Source: Mucilaginibacter sp. SG564 (GTDB lineage: Bacteria > Bacteroidota > Bacteroidia > Sphingobacteriales > Sphingobacteriaceae). From it: a stretch of 64,000 nt of DNA. Below the pieces are notes generated by a model. It was not told where the DNA came from. It did not search any database and saw nothing but the letters and a program-made list of their open reading frames with translations. This document shows, piece by piece, positions 56,001 to 63,321 of the stretch (positions are counted from its first letter, which is position 1; each line of letters begins with the position of its first letter). Location of the stretch: contig NZ_JABGNA010000001.1 of the NCBI RefSeq assembly GCF_013149275.1, positions 1-64,000 on the forward strand, in the 5' to 3' direction. The translations under genes and the position numbers were made by a program.

Positions 56001-57161
56001 ACTATTACTGTGGCCGATAATGGCAAAGGCATAGCTCCCGAAAACCTCAATAACTTATTTGAAAACTATTTTCAGGAAAATGACCAGGGAAAGCAAAATA
56101 CGGGTTATGGCATTGGTTTAGCCTTAGCGAAAAGTATTGTAGAGTTACACGGGGGAGGTATTACAGTGGATAGCAGATTATCGCCTGAAGGCAACAAGAC
56201 GGCTTTTTCGGTTAGCTTAGGTAAAGGAGCCGGCCACTTTAACCCGGCAGACCTGAGCAGGCAACAACTGGAGGATCAATCAGAAACTGTAAAATTTGCC
56301 ATAAATACTGATGTTATTATAACCGATGTTCCGGTTGATAGGCAATCAACAGGAAACAAAAAATATCTTGTTTTATTGGTGGAGGATAACCCGGATGTGC
56401 GTTTATTTATAAGTGGCTTTTTGCAGGATCACTATGAAGTGGTTACGGGTGATAACGGGCTTAAAGGTTGGGAATTGGCAAAAGAACATATCCCGGATAT
56501 GATCATTAGCGACGTGATGATGCCCGTAATGGATGGTTTTACGTTATGTAATAAACTAAAATCAGACGACAGAACAAATCATATCCCGGTTATTTTGTTA
56601 ACGGCCCGGGCTTCTGATTCAAGTCATGTGGAAGGATTAAAGATGGGGGCGGATATTTACCTGTCCAAACCATTCAGTATTGAGATATTGCTGTTGCAGG
56701 TAAATAATCTTTTGGCTGCCAGTGAAAGGATCCGCCAAAGCTTTAACCGCCAGTTTAAACCCGTCCCGGAAATCGAACAAAGTGATACTATCCTGCACCC
56801 GAACAATGATCAAAAGGTAAAGAAACTGGTTGATTCAATTGATAATGAGTTTCTGAGCAAAGTGATCAGGATAATCGAGGCCGACATCGATAATCTGGAA
56901 TTTGGTGTGCCCGAATTAGCAAAAGCGGTAGCGATGAGTCAGCCGATATTGTATAAAAAGTTAAACGCGCTTACAGGTATGTCTGTCAATGAGTTTATCA
57001 AATCCGTTAAAATGAACAACGCTACCATTCTTTTGCAAAGTAAACGATATACTATCAATGAGATAGCCTACATGGTTGGGTTTAGCGACCGTAAGTATTT
57101 TAGTAAAGAATTTAAAAAACAGTACGGAAAAACGCCGAGCGAGTTTATGGAAATGCTTTGA
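53076..57161 (+). CDS. Hybrid two-component system sensor/regulator (HTCS) of locus 2
   Basis: A 1361-residue HTCS with the same order as the one in locus 1: signal peptide, Reg_prop double propeller (about 25-680), Y_Y_Y domain, one membrane helix near residue 790, HisKA with His836, HATPase (NGKGIAPENLNNLFENY), receiver with Asp1146 in IISDVMMPVMDGF, and AraC-type helix-turn-helix (YTINEIAYMVGFSDRKYFSK). The H-box reads SHEIRTHL where HisKA proteins normally have RTPL; the phospho-accepting His is intact. It begins 89 bp after the beta-helix gene and probably controls locus 2. Confidence 0.94.
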   Translation: MKLAITIFLFSIVCYSAAYSQRIAFENLTVDNGLSQNSVLAIVQDGRGFMWYGTQHGLNKYNTRSFKIYKNDPADKSSLSSDYITCLLLDANKTLWIGTRNGLNRYNPEKDSFERVQLNPLSKGSQIISSVYQDRQQNIWIWSSNGLHMLPGKTTGKFSQVAVPDSVAGLYGTNVHTIYQDHEGVYWIGSSAGLTKMQKQGNRYRYRMYKHVEGNFNSLSDNSVTTITEDLKDNLWVGTLHGGINLYNKNTNTYTRFLSNSGTSGPVNNNIRILQTASSGKIWIGTQGGLSILDPATKQFASYKHDPEDKSSLSQNSIYSVFIDNTSTVWIGTYWGGINMVSGHNTTFLTFQTARYHSNINNNVVSAVWEDKRHNLWIGTEGGGLNYFDRKADVVTTYQNKVGDPSSLGSDLVKMIYIDRSGNVWTGTHGGGLNLFNPATRNFKRYLYKENDPVTLGSEVLTVLEDFQGNFWVGTQNGLLVFKRNNTVLQATDKPVINKIGKQSVKALLEDKDKHIWIATANGLYLLDHGHGILKLFTTNDGLRSNDINCIYQDTNGHIWVGSYYGGLARYNSNGKRFITYSEKEGLANNNVQSILEDASHNLWMGTGNGLSKFNIASQTFKNYNKSDGLGGNTFNINSCYKTFDGEMLFGGYNGLSSFFPSKIEDNNIAPPVIITGLKLFNQPLGIGQSDGLLKKDISLTPKITFTHAQNVFTVDFAVLNYIKSEKNKYAYKLEGFDNDWVHTDIPSAPYTNLSAGSYTFLAKGANNDGVWGKAAVLHIQVLPPFWETIWAYCLYVLFIGGLVFLIARFFILRSLLRKDKELTQLKLNFFTNISHEIRTHLSLILGPLEKLVLFGKGDTENTKQLQIVKKNSDSLLQLVNELMDFRKAESGNLKLHVAEYNIVNILREILISFDDHSISRNITTDLIPSSDDIRVYFDKEQLEKVFYNLIYNAFKFTNYGGHIGVFIEEKKDEVTITVADNGKGIAPENLNNLFENYFQENDQGKQNTGYGIGLALAKSIVELHGGGITVDSRLSPEGNKTAFSVSLGKGAGHFNPADLSRQQLEDQSETVKFAINTDVIITDVPVDRQSTGNKKYLVLLVEDNPDVRLFISGFLQDHYEVVTGDNGLKGWELAKEHIPDMIISDVMMPVMDGFTLCNKLKSDDRTNHIPVILLTARASDSSHVEGLKMGADIYLSKPFSIEILLLQVNNLLAASERIRQSFNRQFKPVPEIEQSDTILHPNNDQKVKKLVDSIDNEFLSKVIRIIEADIDNLEFGVPELAKAVAMSQPILYKKLNALTGMSVNEFIKSVKMNNATILLQSKRYTINEIAYMVGFSDRKYFSKEFKKQYGKTPSEFMEML

Positions 57162-57186
57162 TTTGCTTAGTGAAATAAAATAAAAA

Positions 57187-57209
57187 TGCCCTGGGTTTAT
57201 TCCAGGGCA
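57187..57209 (-). terminator. Hairpin between HTCS2 and the YegP gene
   Basis: An 8-bp perfect stem (TGCCCTGG, 57187-57194; CCAGGGCA, 57202-57209) with a 7-base loop. On the minus strand it is followed by a run rich in T (TTTTTATTTTATTT), so it mainly serves the YegP transcript, and it may also stop readthrough from HTCS2. Confidence 0.75.
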
Positions 57210-57250
57210 CACTTACTGAGTTGGTTGCTCAATATGATAATAATAAGAAA

Positions 57251-57577
57251 TTATTCTTCAACAGTTGGAGCATCAGGCGCGTTCTTTTTAACAGATTCAA
57301 TTCCGTTATCTCGGCTGGCCACACTTTCATACATTTGGCTTTTACCTATCACCTGGCCATTGGCCGCTTTTAGGTTAAAATAAAACTTTCCGTTTTTAGA
57401 GTCCGCTCTTTCATAATGTTTATCGTCAGGAGCATTCTTTTTTACAGATTCGATACCATTGTGCAGGGCTGCTGAAGTTGTATACCCTTCGCTGGAAAGA
57501 ATAACCTGTCCATTAGTAGCTAAAAGGTTAAAATAATGCTGTCCGTCTTTACCTGTTTTAGTTGCAAATTTTCCCAT
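57251..57577 (-). CDS. YegP-family protein with two DUF1508 repeats
   Basis: A 108-residue protein of two tandem repeats: HYFNLLATNGQVILSSEGYT...GIESVKKNAPDD and FYFNLKAANGQVIGKSQMYE...GIESVKKNAPDA. MGKFATKTGKDGQ is the usual family start; an ATG 11 codons upstream is also in frame. YegP-type proteins are small and cytosolic, found widely, and lack an established function. It stands alone between a hairpin and a gene-poor stretch. Confidence 0.88.
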   Translation of the reverse strand: MGKFATKTGKDGQHYFNLLATNGQVILSSEGYTTSAALHNGIESVKKNAPDDKHYERADSKNGKFYFNLKAANGQVIGKSQMYESVASRDNGIESVKKNAPDAPTVEE

Positions 57578-58118
57578 GGTTGTAGATTTTTGATTTACAC
57601 GAATATACATTTTTTTGAATAAATGAAATAAATCATAAGGCTTGTATTTAATAACAAACGAACTAATTACGTTTGTTAATGAGGTAATAATGTTAAGGTT
57701 TCAGGATGGTTTATTTAAAACGTTATGCAAGATTCAGCTTGTTGAAATAATAAAATAGAAACAATTAATTCTTTATTTATTTTTTTTAAATTTAGATAAT
57801 CATTACTGAACCTAAAATCTATTATTATGGAAGAACTCACTCAAGAGGTATCAACAAAAACGCAATCATTTCCACAGACCTGACAAAAGGAGAGACCTGA
57901 ATTATTATATCTCATCTTATAAGTAAATTATCTATGGGATCGCGACAAAATAATTAATCATCTGTTCGGGGAGTTTGTTCATAGATTAAAGAATATTTTA
58001 ATATCGTGGAAAATAAACTGAATGGTTGGTTTAAACCTATTGATATAGTACCAAGTCAAAACCGTTAAACTTCTAAACCAATTTTCAATTCGATCGTTAC
58101 AACTAAAATTATTTTAAC
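57578..58118. other. AT-rich gap with possible small gene remnants
   Basis: An 18-codon ATG frame (57827-57883) stops early, and a 31-codon open stretch without a start (57926-58018, including YLWDRDKIINHLFGEF, stop at 58019) follows in another frame. They could be scraps of one decayed gene, but neither has recognisable family features. The promoter of the Lys/Ala-rich gene should be in the last 100 bp. Confidence 0.4.
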
Positions 58119-58745
58119 ATGAAAAAATTACTTGTATTATTATTGTCATTCTCGGTATTATTGGTAGGTACCAATACGTTTGCACAGACAACTGATGCTG
58201 CCGTGAAAAAAGCTAAAAAGAAAGCTGCCGATAAAACCGAGAAAGCAGCCGATAAAGCGAAAGCAACAGCCGACGACAAAGCCGATAAAGCCGCTGCAAA
58301 GGCAAAAGCCAAGGCCGATGCAAAAGCCGACAAGGCCGCCGCAAATGCAAAAGAGGCGAAATCTAAAGCTGATGATAAAGTAGCAGCCGCAAAAGACACC
58401 AAAGCGAAGGCAGAAGATAAAGCTGACAAAGCAATTGCAAAAGCAAAAGACACTAAGTCTAAAGCCGATGATAAAGTAGCAACAGCAAAAGATACTAAGG
58501 CAAAAGCAGAAGATAAAGCGGATAAAACCGCGGCCAAAGCAAAAGATGCTAAAGATGAGGCTACTGCAGCTGTTAGTACTAAAAAAGCGAAAGTCACTAA
58601 AACCGTTACCGAAGCCGCAAATAAGTCTGAAGATAAGGCCATTGGCAAAGACGACAAAGGCAGAACTATTTATTTAGGCCCAAGAGGCGGTAAATATACT
58701 TTGTCTCCAAGTGGCAACAAACAGTATATCAAAAAAACAGAGTAA
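58119..58745 (+). CDS. Secreted Lys/Ala-rich coiled protein with C-terminal PBCV-type basic adaptor domain
   Basis: A 208-residue protein: signal peptide (MKKLLVLLLSFSVLLVG, cleavage near TFAQ), then about 150 residues made almost only of Lys, Ala, Asp and Thr, likely a long highly charged helix, then GRTIYLGPRGGKYTLSPSG at residues 181-199, the mark of the small basic adaptor domain first named in chlorella virus proteins. Residues 81-112 and 113-144 are a near-exact 32-residue tandem duplication. It is monocistronic with a strong terminator. It may bind DNA, polyanions or cell wall; no function is known to me. Confidence 0.75.
   Translation: MKKLLVLLLSFSVLLVGTNTFAQTTDAAVKKAKKKAADKTEKAADKAKATADDKADKAAAKAKAKADAKADKAAANAKEAKSKADDKVAAAKDTKAKAEDKADKAIAKAKDTKSKADDKVATAKDTKAKAEDKADKTAAKAKDAKDEATAAVSTKKAKVTKTVTEAANKSEDKAIGKDDKGRTIYLGPRGGKYTLSPSGNKQYIKKTE
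58359..58550 (+). repeat. 96-bp tandem duplication inside the Lys/Ala-rich gene
   Basis: Two 32-codon units (58359-58454 and 58455-58550), each starting KSKADDKVA and ending KAKDT/A, differ by a few residues. Expansion by unequal recombination is likely; the synonymous differences show that it is not brand new. Confidence 0.65.
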
Positions 58746-58770
58746 GTTTTCTTAAATAGAAAGGTTCGTT

Positions 58771-58808
58771 AGCAAGCCCTGTAAATCAAAGAATTTACAG
58801 GGCTTGCT
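58771..58808 (+). terminator. Rho-independent terminator after the Lys/Ala-rich gene
   Basis: A perfect 16-bp stem (AGCAAGCCCTGTAAAT, 58771-58786; complement 58793-58808) with a 6-base loop is followed by TTTGCTGTTTG. It lies 25 bp after the stop codon. Confidence 0.85.
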
Positions 58809-58888
58809 TTTGCTGTTTGTAATTTTTAATTAAGTTTAATTTAAGCTAAATTCGTCGTAGATATTAAATTAAGTACAAAAATCAACCT

Positions 58889-61465
58889 ATGATAAAAAAG
58901 ATACCTTCTTTGTTTGTTTGTTTAGCGTTTGTAATTCCTCTTCATGCACAGGAAATAGCGCCATCCTCGTGGCAAAAATTCCCAGATAGTACTGTTGTTA
59001 AAATTCACCCTTCTTACAATGATGTGACTGGCGTACATCGCTGGCTGTTTGGAACCAATTTTCGTAAAGAATGGGCCATACCTGTTAAATTACCCGTGAT
59101 CAGGTTGTCAAAGGTTAATGGAGGCTTAACAACGCTAAAGCAGGGTGGAGGTATGCAGTCAAAATCATTGCGACTTGAAGATAAAACGGGCAGGGAATGG
59201 GTATTAAGGAGCGTAGAGAAAGTACCTGATAAATTATTACCGGAGGGTTTACAAGGCACGTTTGCAGTTGATTGGGTGGCAGATGAATTTAGCGCGCAGC
59301 ATCCATATTCCGCGCTTATCGTCCCGCCATTGGCTGCAGCTGCAAAAGTACCTCATGCTAACCCGGTTATTGGTGTAGTTGCTGATGATCCGGCCTTGGG
59401 CGAGTATAGCAAAATATTCACAAATATGGTATGCTTACTGGAAGAACGCGAACCCATAGGTGAATCTGATAATACGTTCAAAATGCAGCGGGAGCTAACC
59501 AAAAATTATGATAACCGGCTTGATGGGGAGGCGTTTTTACGGGCTCGTATGCTTGACCTGTTAATAGGCGATTGGGACAGACACGAGGATCAATGGCGTT
59601 GGGCAGTAACCAAGGACGATAAAGCAAGGCATTATGTGGCCGTACCTCGTGACCGTGACCAGGTATTCCATGTTAATCAGGGTTTGTTTCCCTCTATAGC
59701 AGCATTGCCATGGATAGATCCTTTGTTGGGGAATTTTAAGGGTGATCTCTCTGGCGCGAAATATTCCTTATTTAAAACAAGGTTTATGAAACAATTTCCT
59801 GATGCGCAGATAAGTTATGATGATTGGATGCGGATTGCCAACGACTTTGTTAAGGTCGAAACGGATGAGGTTTTAGAAGCCGGTTTAAAACGTTTGCCTA
59901 AAGAAACTTATGATCTTAGGCATCAGGAATTATTATCTATACTAAAAAAGCGCAGAGATAATATACCGGCTGCCACGGCCGAGTATTACCGTTTTATAAA
60001 CAGGATAGTTGACTTGCACACTACCGATAAGGATGAACAAATTACTATTAGTGATGCACCTAACAAGGCTTTGCATGTAACGGTTGAAAGCCTTAACAAA
60101 AAAGGGGAAGCTAAAAATAAGATATGGGACATGACTTATCAACCAGATATAACCCATGAATTAAGGTTATATACTGGGGCAGGTAACGATCATATTGTGG
60201 TTAACAATGCTTCATCGCCAATTAAGCTGCGTATTATTGATAGTGTTGACGATAAAACCTTTGATGTAAAACAGGCCAATAGCAGCATAAAAGTTTACGG
60301 GCCAAAAGACAACACAAGTTTTACAGGTGATGTGAACAGGGTAAGTAAACATTTTTCAACCGATACGCTAAATGGCCGGTTTGTGCCTGCCAATCCGTAC
60401 AATGTTTGGATGCCGTTGGCAACAGCTGCTATAAATGCCGATGACGGGTTTTTATTAGGGCTTGGTTTTAGATATAAAGGCGTGGATGGATTCAGGAAGT
60501 TGCCATATTCCACCATACAGCAGGTAATGATTACGCACTCGTTTGCTACCGATGCCTTCAGGATTAAATATAACGGGGAATGGATTCAGGCTATAGGTAA
60601 GGCCGATTTTACGCTGCAGGCTTTTATCCAGGCACCAGATAATACGATGAACTTTTTTGGCAGAGGTAATGAAACCAAGCTTACCAAATTTTCGGGATAT
60701 CGCCGGTTTTACCGTGCCCGTTTTGATACTTACCAGTTTGACCCTGCGTTACGCTGGCATACCGGTAAGGGGAGCACATTTAGCGCAGGACCGTCTTTAC
60801 AATATTATCATATGAATCCAGAGGATAATATTGGAAAGTTTATCAGTTTGCCAACAACACATACTAATTCATACGATAGCACTACTTTAAATAAAAATAA
60901 AGCGCATGTGGGCCTGATTTTGAATTATGTCAGCAACCAGCGCAACAATTATATATTGCCATCAGCTGGTTTTTACTTCAATGTGTTGGTTCAGGGATAT
61001 ACAGGGCTTAACAGCTATTCAAAATCATTTATGCAGATCAAGCCAGAGTTTACCTATTATCAAAAGTTAAACTCCAAGGGCACGATTGTATTATCAGATC
61101 GTGTTGGTGGTGGCGTAACCATAGGTGACCCTGCATTTTATCAATCCCTGTTCCTGGGTGGGCAAGGGAATTTGCTAGGCTTTCTTCAAAACAGGTTTGC
61201 CGGTCAGCAAATGGTGTTCAACAATTTGCAGGGTAGGGTAAAGGTGGCTAAGATAGCCAGTTATATATTACCAGGTGAGTTGGGCTTAACCGGATTTTAT
61301 GACGCAGGCAGGGTATGGATAAAAGATGAGCACTCAACCACCTGGCATCAGGGCGTTGGTGGCGGCTTGTATTTTTCGCCAGCTGGTTTAACTATTGTAC
61401 AGTTACTTGCCGGGCACTCTAATGAAGGCTGGTATCCTTATTTTTCTTTAAATTTTAGAATATAA
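58889..61465 (+). CDS. Outer-membrane Omp85-like barrel protein with kinase-like N-terminal domain
   Basis: An 858-residue exported protein (signal peptide, cleavage near PLHAQ). Residues 70-270 hold blocks resembling HipA/Fam20-type kinase folds: a Gly-rich turn KQGGGMQSKSL, a strand REWVLRSVEK, a catalytic-loop-like LLIGDWDRHEDQW (Asp228, Asp230, His232) and a metal-site-like AVPRDRDQVF (Asp255, Asp257). A middle beta domain (about 380-490) follows. The C-terminal third is a BamA/TamA-type beta barrel with GGQGNLLGFLQNRFAGQQ and a terminal YFSLNFRI. It is probably the outer-membrane surface-antigen type annotated as BamA/TamA-like in Bacteroidota. The kinase link is my inference. It is monocistronic, flanked by terminators. 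Confidence 0.75.
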   Translation: MIKKIPSLFVCLAFVIPLHAQEIAPSSWQKFPDSTVVKIHPSYNDVTGVHRWLFGTNFRKEWAIPVKLPVIRLSKVNGGLTTLKQGGGMQSKSLRLEDKTGREWVLRSVEKVPDKLLPEGLQGTFAVDWVADEFSAQHPYSALIVPPLAAAAKVPHANPVIGVVADDPALGEYSKIFTNMVCLLEEREPIGESDNTFKMQRELTKNYDNRLDGEAFLRARMLDLLIGDWDRHEDQWRWAVTKDDKARHYVAVPRDRDQVFHVNQGLFPSIAALPWIDPLLGNFKGDLSGAKYSLFKTRFMKQFPDAQISYDDWMRIANDFVKVETDEVLEAGLKRLPKETYDLRHQELLSILKKRRDNIPAATAEYYRFINRIVDLHTTDKDEQITISDAPNKALHVTVESLNKKGEAKNKIWDMTYQPDITHELRLYTGAGNDHIVVNNASSPIKLRIIDSVDDKTFDVKQANSSIKVYGPKDNTSFTGDVNRVSKHFSTDTLNGRFVPANPYNVWMPLATAAINADDGFLLGLGFRYKGVDGFRKLPYSTIQQVMITHSFATDAFRIKYNGEWIQAIGKADFTLQAFIQAPDNTMNFFGRGNETKLTKFSGYRRFYRARFDTYQFDPALRWHTGKGSTFSAGPSLQYYHMNPEDNIGKFISLPTTHTNSYDSTTLNKNKAHVGLILNYVSNQRNNYILPSAGFYFNVLVQGYTGLNSYSKSFMQIKPEFTYYQKLNSKGTIVLSDRVGGGVTIGDPAFYQSLFLGGQGNLLGFLQNRFAGQQMVFNNLQGRVKVAKIASYILPGELGLTGFYDAGRVWIKDEHSTTWHQGVGGGLYFSPAGLTIVQLLAGHSNEGWYPYFSLNFRI

Positions 61466-61495
61466 CTTAACCAGACATTCTACTAGCTAAGAAAA

Positions 61496-61534
61496 AAAAA
61501 GCCTGTGATTTTGAAAATAAATTACAGGCTTTTT
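61496..61534 (+). terminator. Rho-independent terminator after the barrel gene
   Basis: The stem AAAAAGCCTGT/ACAGGCTTTTT (61496-61506, 61524-61534) extends inward by G-U and A-T pairs and ends in a T-run. It lies 31 bp past the stop. Confidence 0.85.
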
Positions 61535-61614
61535 CCTTTAAATACATGTTGTTAATATAAATTTAACGTGGATGTTTTGTTATATAAACATGCCCGGGCT
61601 TAATTTGCAATCCA

Positions 61615-62202
61615 ATGATGGAAACAGTAAATATGCCCCTATTACATACATTGGATGGATTTGAACGCATATTTAGAGAGAATTATGCTCCTTTGTTCGG
61701 CTATGTAAATTCCATGATCAATGATGAAGACTTGGCTAAAGATGTGCTCTCCGACCTCTTCCTCAATCTATGGCAGCACAAAGATAAGTTGCAAATTAAT
61801 GATCTGAAGACCTATTTATTCCGCTCCGCGAAAAATGGCGCTTTAAAGGCTTTGTCATCCCGCTATCAGATTTCAGAATTACCCAATGATGCTTTTAATA
61901 TCCCCGAGAATACCTACAATCCATTTGAAAAGTTTGTAGCCAAACAGTCTATCAAAATTGTTGAGGAGCTGATCAATAAGTTGCCTACCCATCGGAAAGA
62001 GATGATCGAGTTGAGACTGCTTGGCCTTAAGAATGCGGAAATAGCCCAGGTGCTTGATATTACGGAGAGGAAGGTTGAATATCACATGCGTGAAGCTATT
62101 GAGCAGCTTGGCCATGCTATCCACAACGGTAATTTTGATAAAGCTACCATTGCTGGTGGATTGATGCTGATCAACCTGATACTTACAGTAACTGTCAGTT
62201 AG
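61615..62202 (+). CDS. ECF RNA polymerase sigma factor, FecI-like
   Basis: A 195-residue sigma-70 family protein. Region 2 is around FRENYAPLFGYVNSMINDED with DVLSDLFLNLW. Region 4 is LPTHRKEMIELRLLGLKNAEIAQVLDITERKVEYHMREA. The C-terminus ends with a hydrophobic stretch (AGGLMLINLILTVTVS), seen in a subset of Bacteroidota ECF factors, which could associate it with the membrane. It heads a sigma/anti-sigma/SusC cascade, so it likely responds to ligand transport through the SusC that follows. Confidence 0.92.
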   Translation: MMETVNMPLLHTLDGFERIFRENYAPLFGYVNSMINDEDLAKDVLSDLFLNLWQHKDKLQINDLKTYLFRSAKNGALKALSSRYQISELPNDAFNIPENTYNPFEKFVAKQSIKIVEELINKLPTHRKEMIELRLLGLKNAEIAQVLDITERKVEYHMREAIEQLGHAIHNGNFDKATIAGGLMLINLILTVTVS

Positions 62203-62225
62203 TTTTAATACTAAAATGTAAAAGT

Positions 62226-62247
62226 AAGCCGGTTTTAGATCCGGCTT
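62226..62247 (+). terminator. Hairpin between sigma and anti-sigma genes
   Basis: AAGCCGG (62226-62232) and CCGGCTT (62241-62247) form a 7-bp stem with an 8-base loop, followed by a seven-base T-run. This is a good rho-independent terminator shape placed 24 bp after the sigma gene. It would separate sigma expression from that of the anti-sigma and SusC genes. Confidence 0.75.
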
Positions 62248-62346
62248 TTTTTGTTTTATGGTATTTAACGAAAACTTAACAAATAGGTAATTATTTCTTT
62301 AGGTGGAAACTGCCCCTGCCGCGCTCTTTAAATAAAATTAAAAAGC

Positions 62347-63315
62347 GTGAACTGGGAAACGATACTCAATTATGTAAACGGCGAATGCGGGCCTGATGAA
62401 GCTCAGGATGTTATTGACTGGGCCAATGAGCAAACAGAACATCGCTATCTGCTTACTTACCTGGAGCGCAGGAAACAGCAACGGGAGCAGCCTCTAAAAC
62501 AAAGCGACATTGATGAACAATGGCTGCACTTGCTTGATCGGATATTTGAACTGTCAAAGTCCGATAATAAGAAGGGCAAACAACGGCCTTATTGGTTTTC
62601 TGGTATTGCAGCCAGCTTACTGTTGCTTTGCTTTTTAGGCTGGTTTTACGTGCAAAAAGTTAAACAAGGGTTTGGCAATGATTTGCAAACTCTGCAAAGC
62701 GCACAGAATGTAGGCGGTCGGCTTACTTTACCCGATGGTACCCTGGTATTTATGGCTCCGAATTCAAAAATTAGCTATATAAATACATTTGGTACTGATA
62801 AACGGGAGATTCAGTTAGCAGGAGAAGCCTTTTTTGATGTAAAACATGATGCTCGCAAGCCATTTATTATTCGTACAGACAATCATTTGGCGGTAACCGT
62901 ATTGGGTACATCTTTTAATGTTTACTCGCGTCCCAAAACAAATATCGAAGTTAAGGTAGCCACTGGTTTGGTGGGTGTTACTGCAAATAATAAAACCAGC
63001 TATTTAAAGGCGGGTCAACAGCTTACTTATGAGATAAAAAGCCGCCAGGTAGCCATCGCGAAAGTAGATGCACACGATGCTTCATCCCTGCAAAATCAAA
63101 CCCTGTTTTTTGATAATAATAATGCCGATGAGATAGCCGAAAAATTGCAACGTTGGTATAATATCAAAATCGAAGTACAAGCATCAGCCCGTAAGCGAGC
63201 CCGTTTTAGCGGCGAAATGAAAGATAATGGTATTGGCAATCTTTTACCAGGTCTGAGCTATGCCACCGGCCTTAAATACCGATATAAAAACCCTCACACT
63301 ATTATAATATTCTGA
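62347..63315 (+). CDS. FecR-family anti-sigma factor
   Basis: A 322-residue inner-membrane protein with a GTG start. The cytoplasmic N-terminus (1-82) should bind the sigma factor, one membrane helix follows (GIAASLLLLCFLGWFYV, about 85-101), then the periplasmic FecR domain with GGRLTLPDGTLVFMAPNSKI and GEAFFDVKHDARKPFIIRT, and the C-terminal DUF4974-like part (LFFDNNNADEIAEKLQRWYN). It transmits the signal from the SusC STN domain to the sigma factor. The SusC gene starts 6 bp later. Confidence 0.94.
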   Translation: MNWETILNYVNGECGPDEAQDVIDWANEQTEHRYLLTYLERRKQQREQPLKQSDIDEQWLHLLDRIFELSKSDNKKGKQRPYWFSGIAASLLLLCFLGWFYVQKVKQGFGNDLQTLQSAQNVGGRLTLPDGTLVFMAPNSKISYINTFGTDKREIQLAGEAFFDVKHDARKPFIIRTDNHLAVTVLGTSFNVYSRPKTNIEVKVATGLVGVTANNKTSYLKAGQQLTYEIKSRQVAIAKVDAHDASSLQNQTLFFDNNNADEIAEKLQRWYNIKIEVQASARKRARFSGEMKDNGIGNLLPGLSYATGLKYRYKNPHTIIIF

Positions 63316-63321
63316 TTAAGC

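Noticed and set aside
58109..58657. 182-codon open frame antisense to the Lys/Ala-rich gene, Ala/Ser/Phe-rich
   Set aside because: It is the mirror of the repetitive Lys/Ala codons; the sense strand has a signal peptide, a recognisable C-terminal domain and a terminator.
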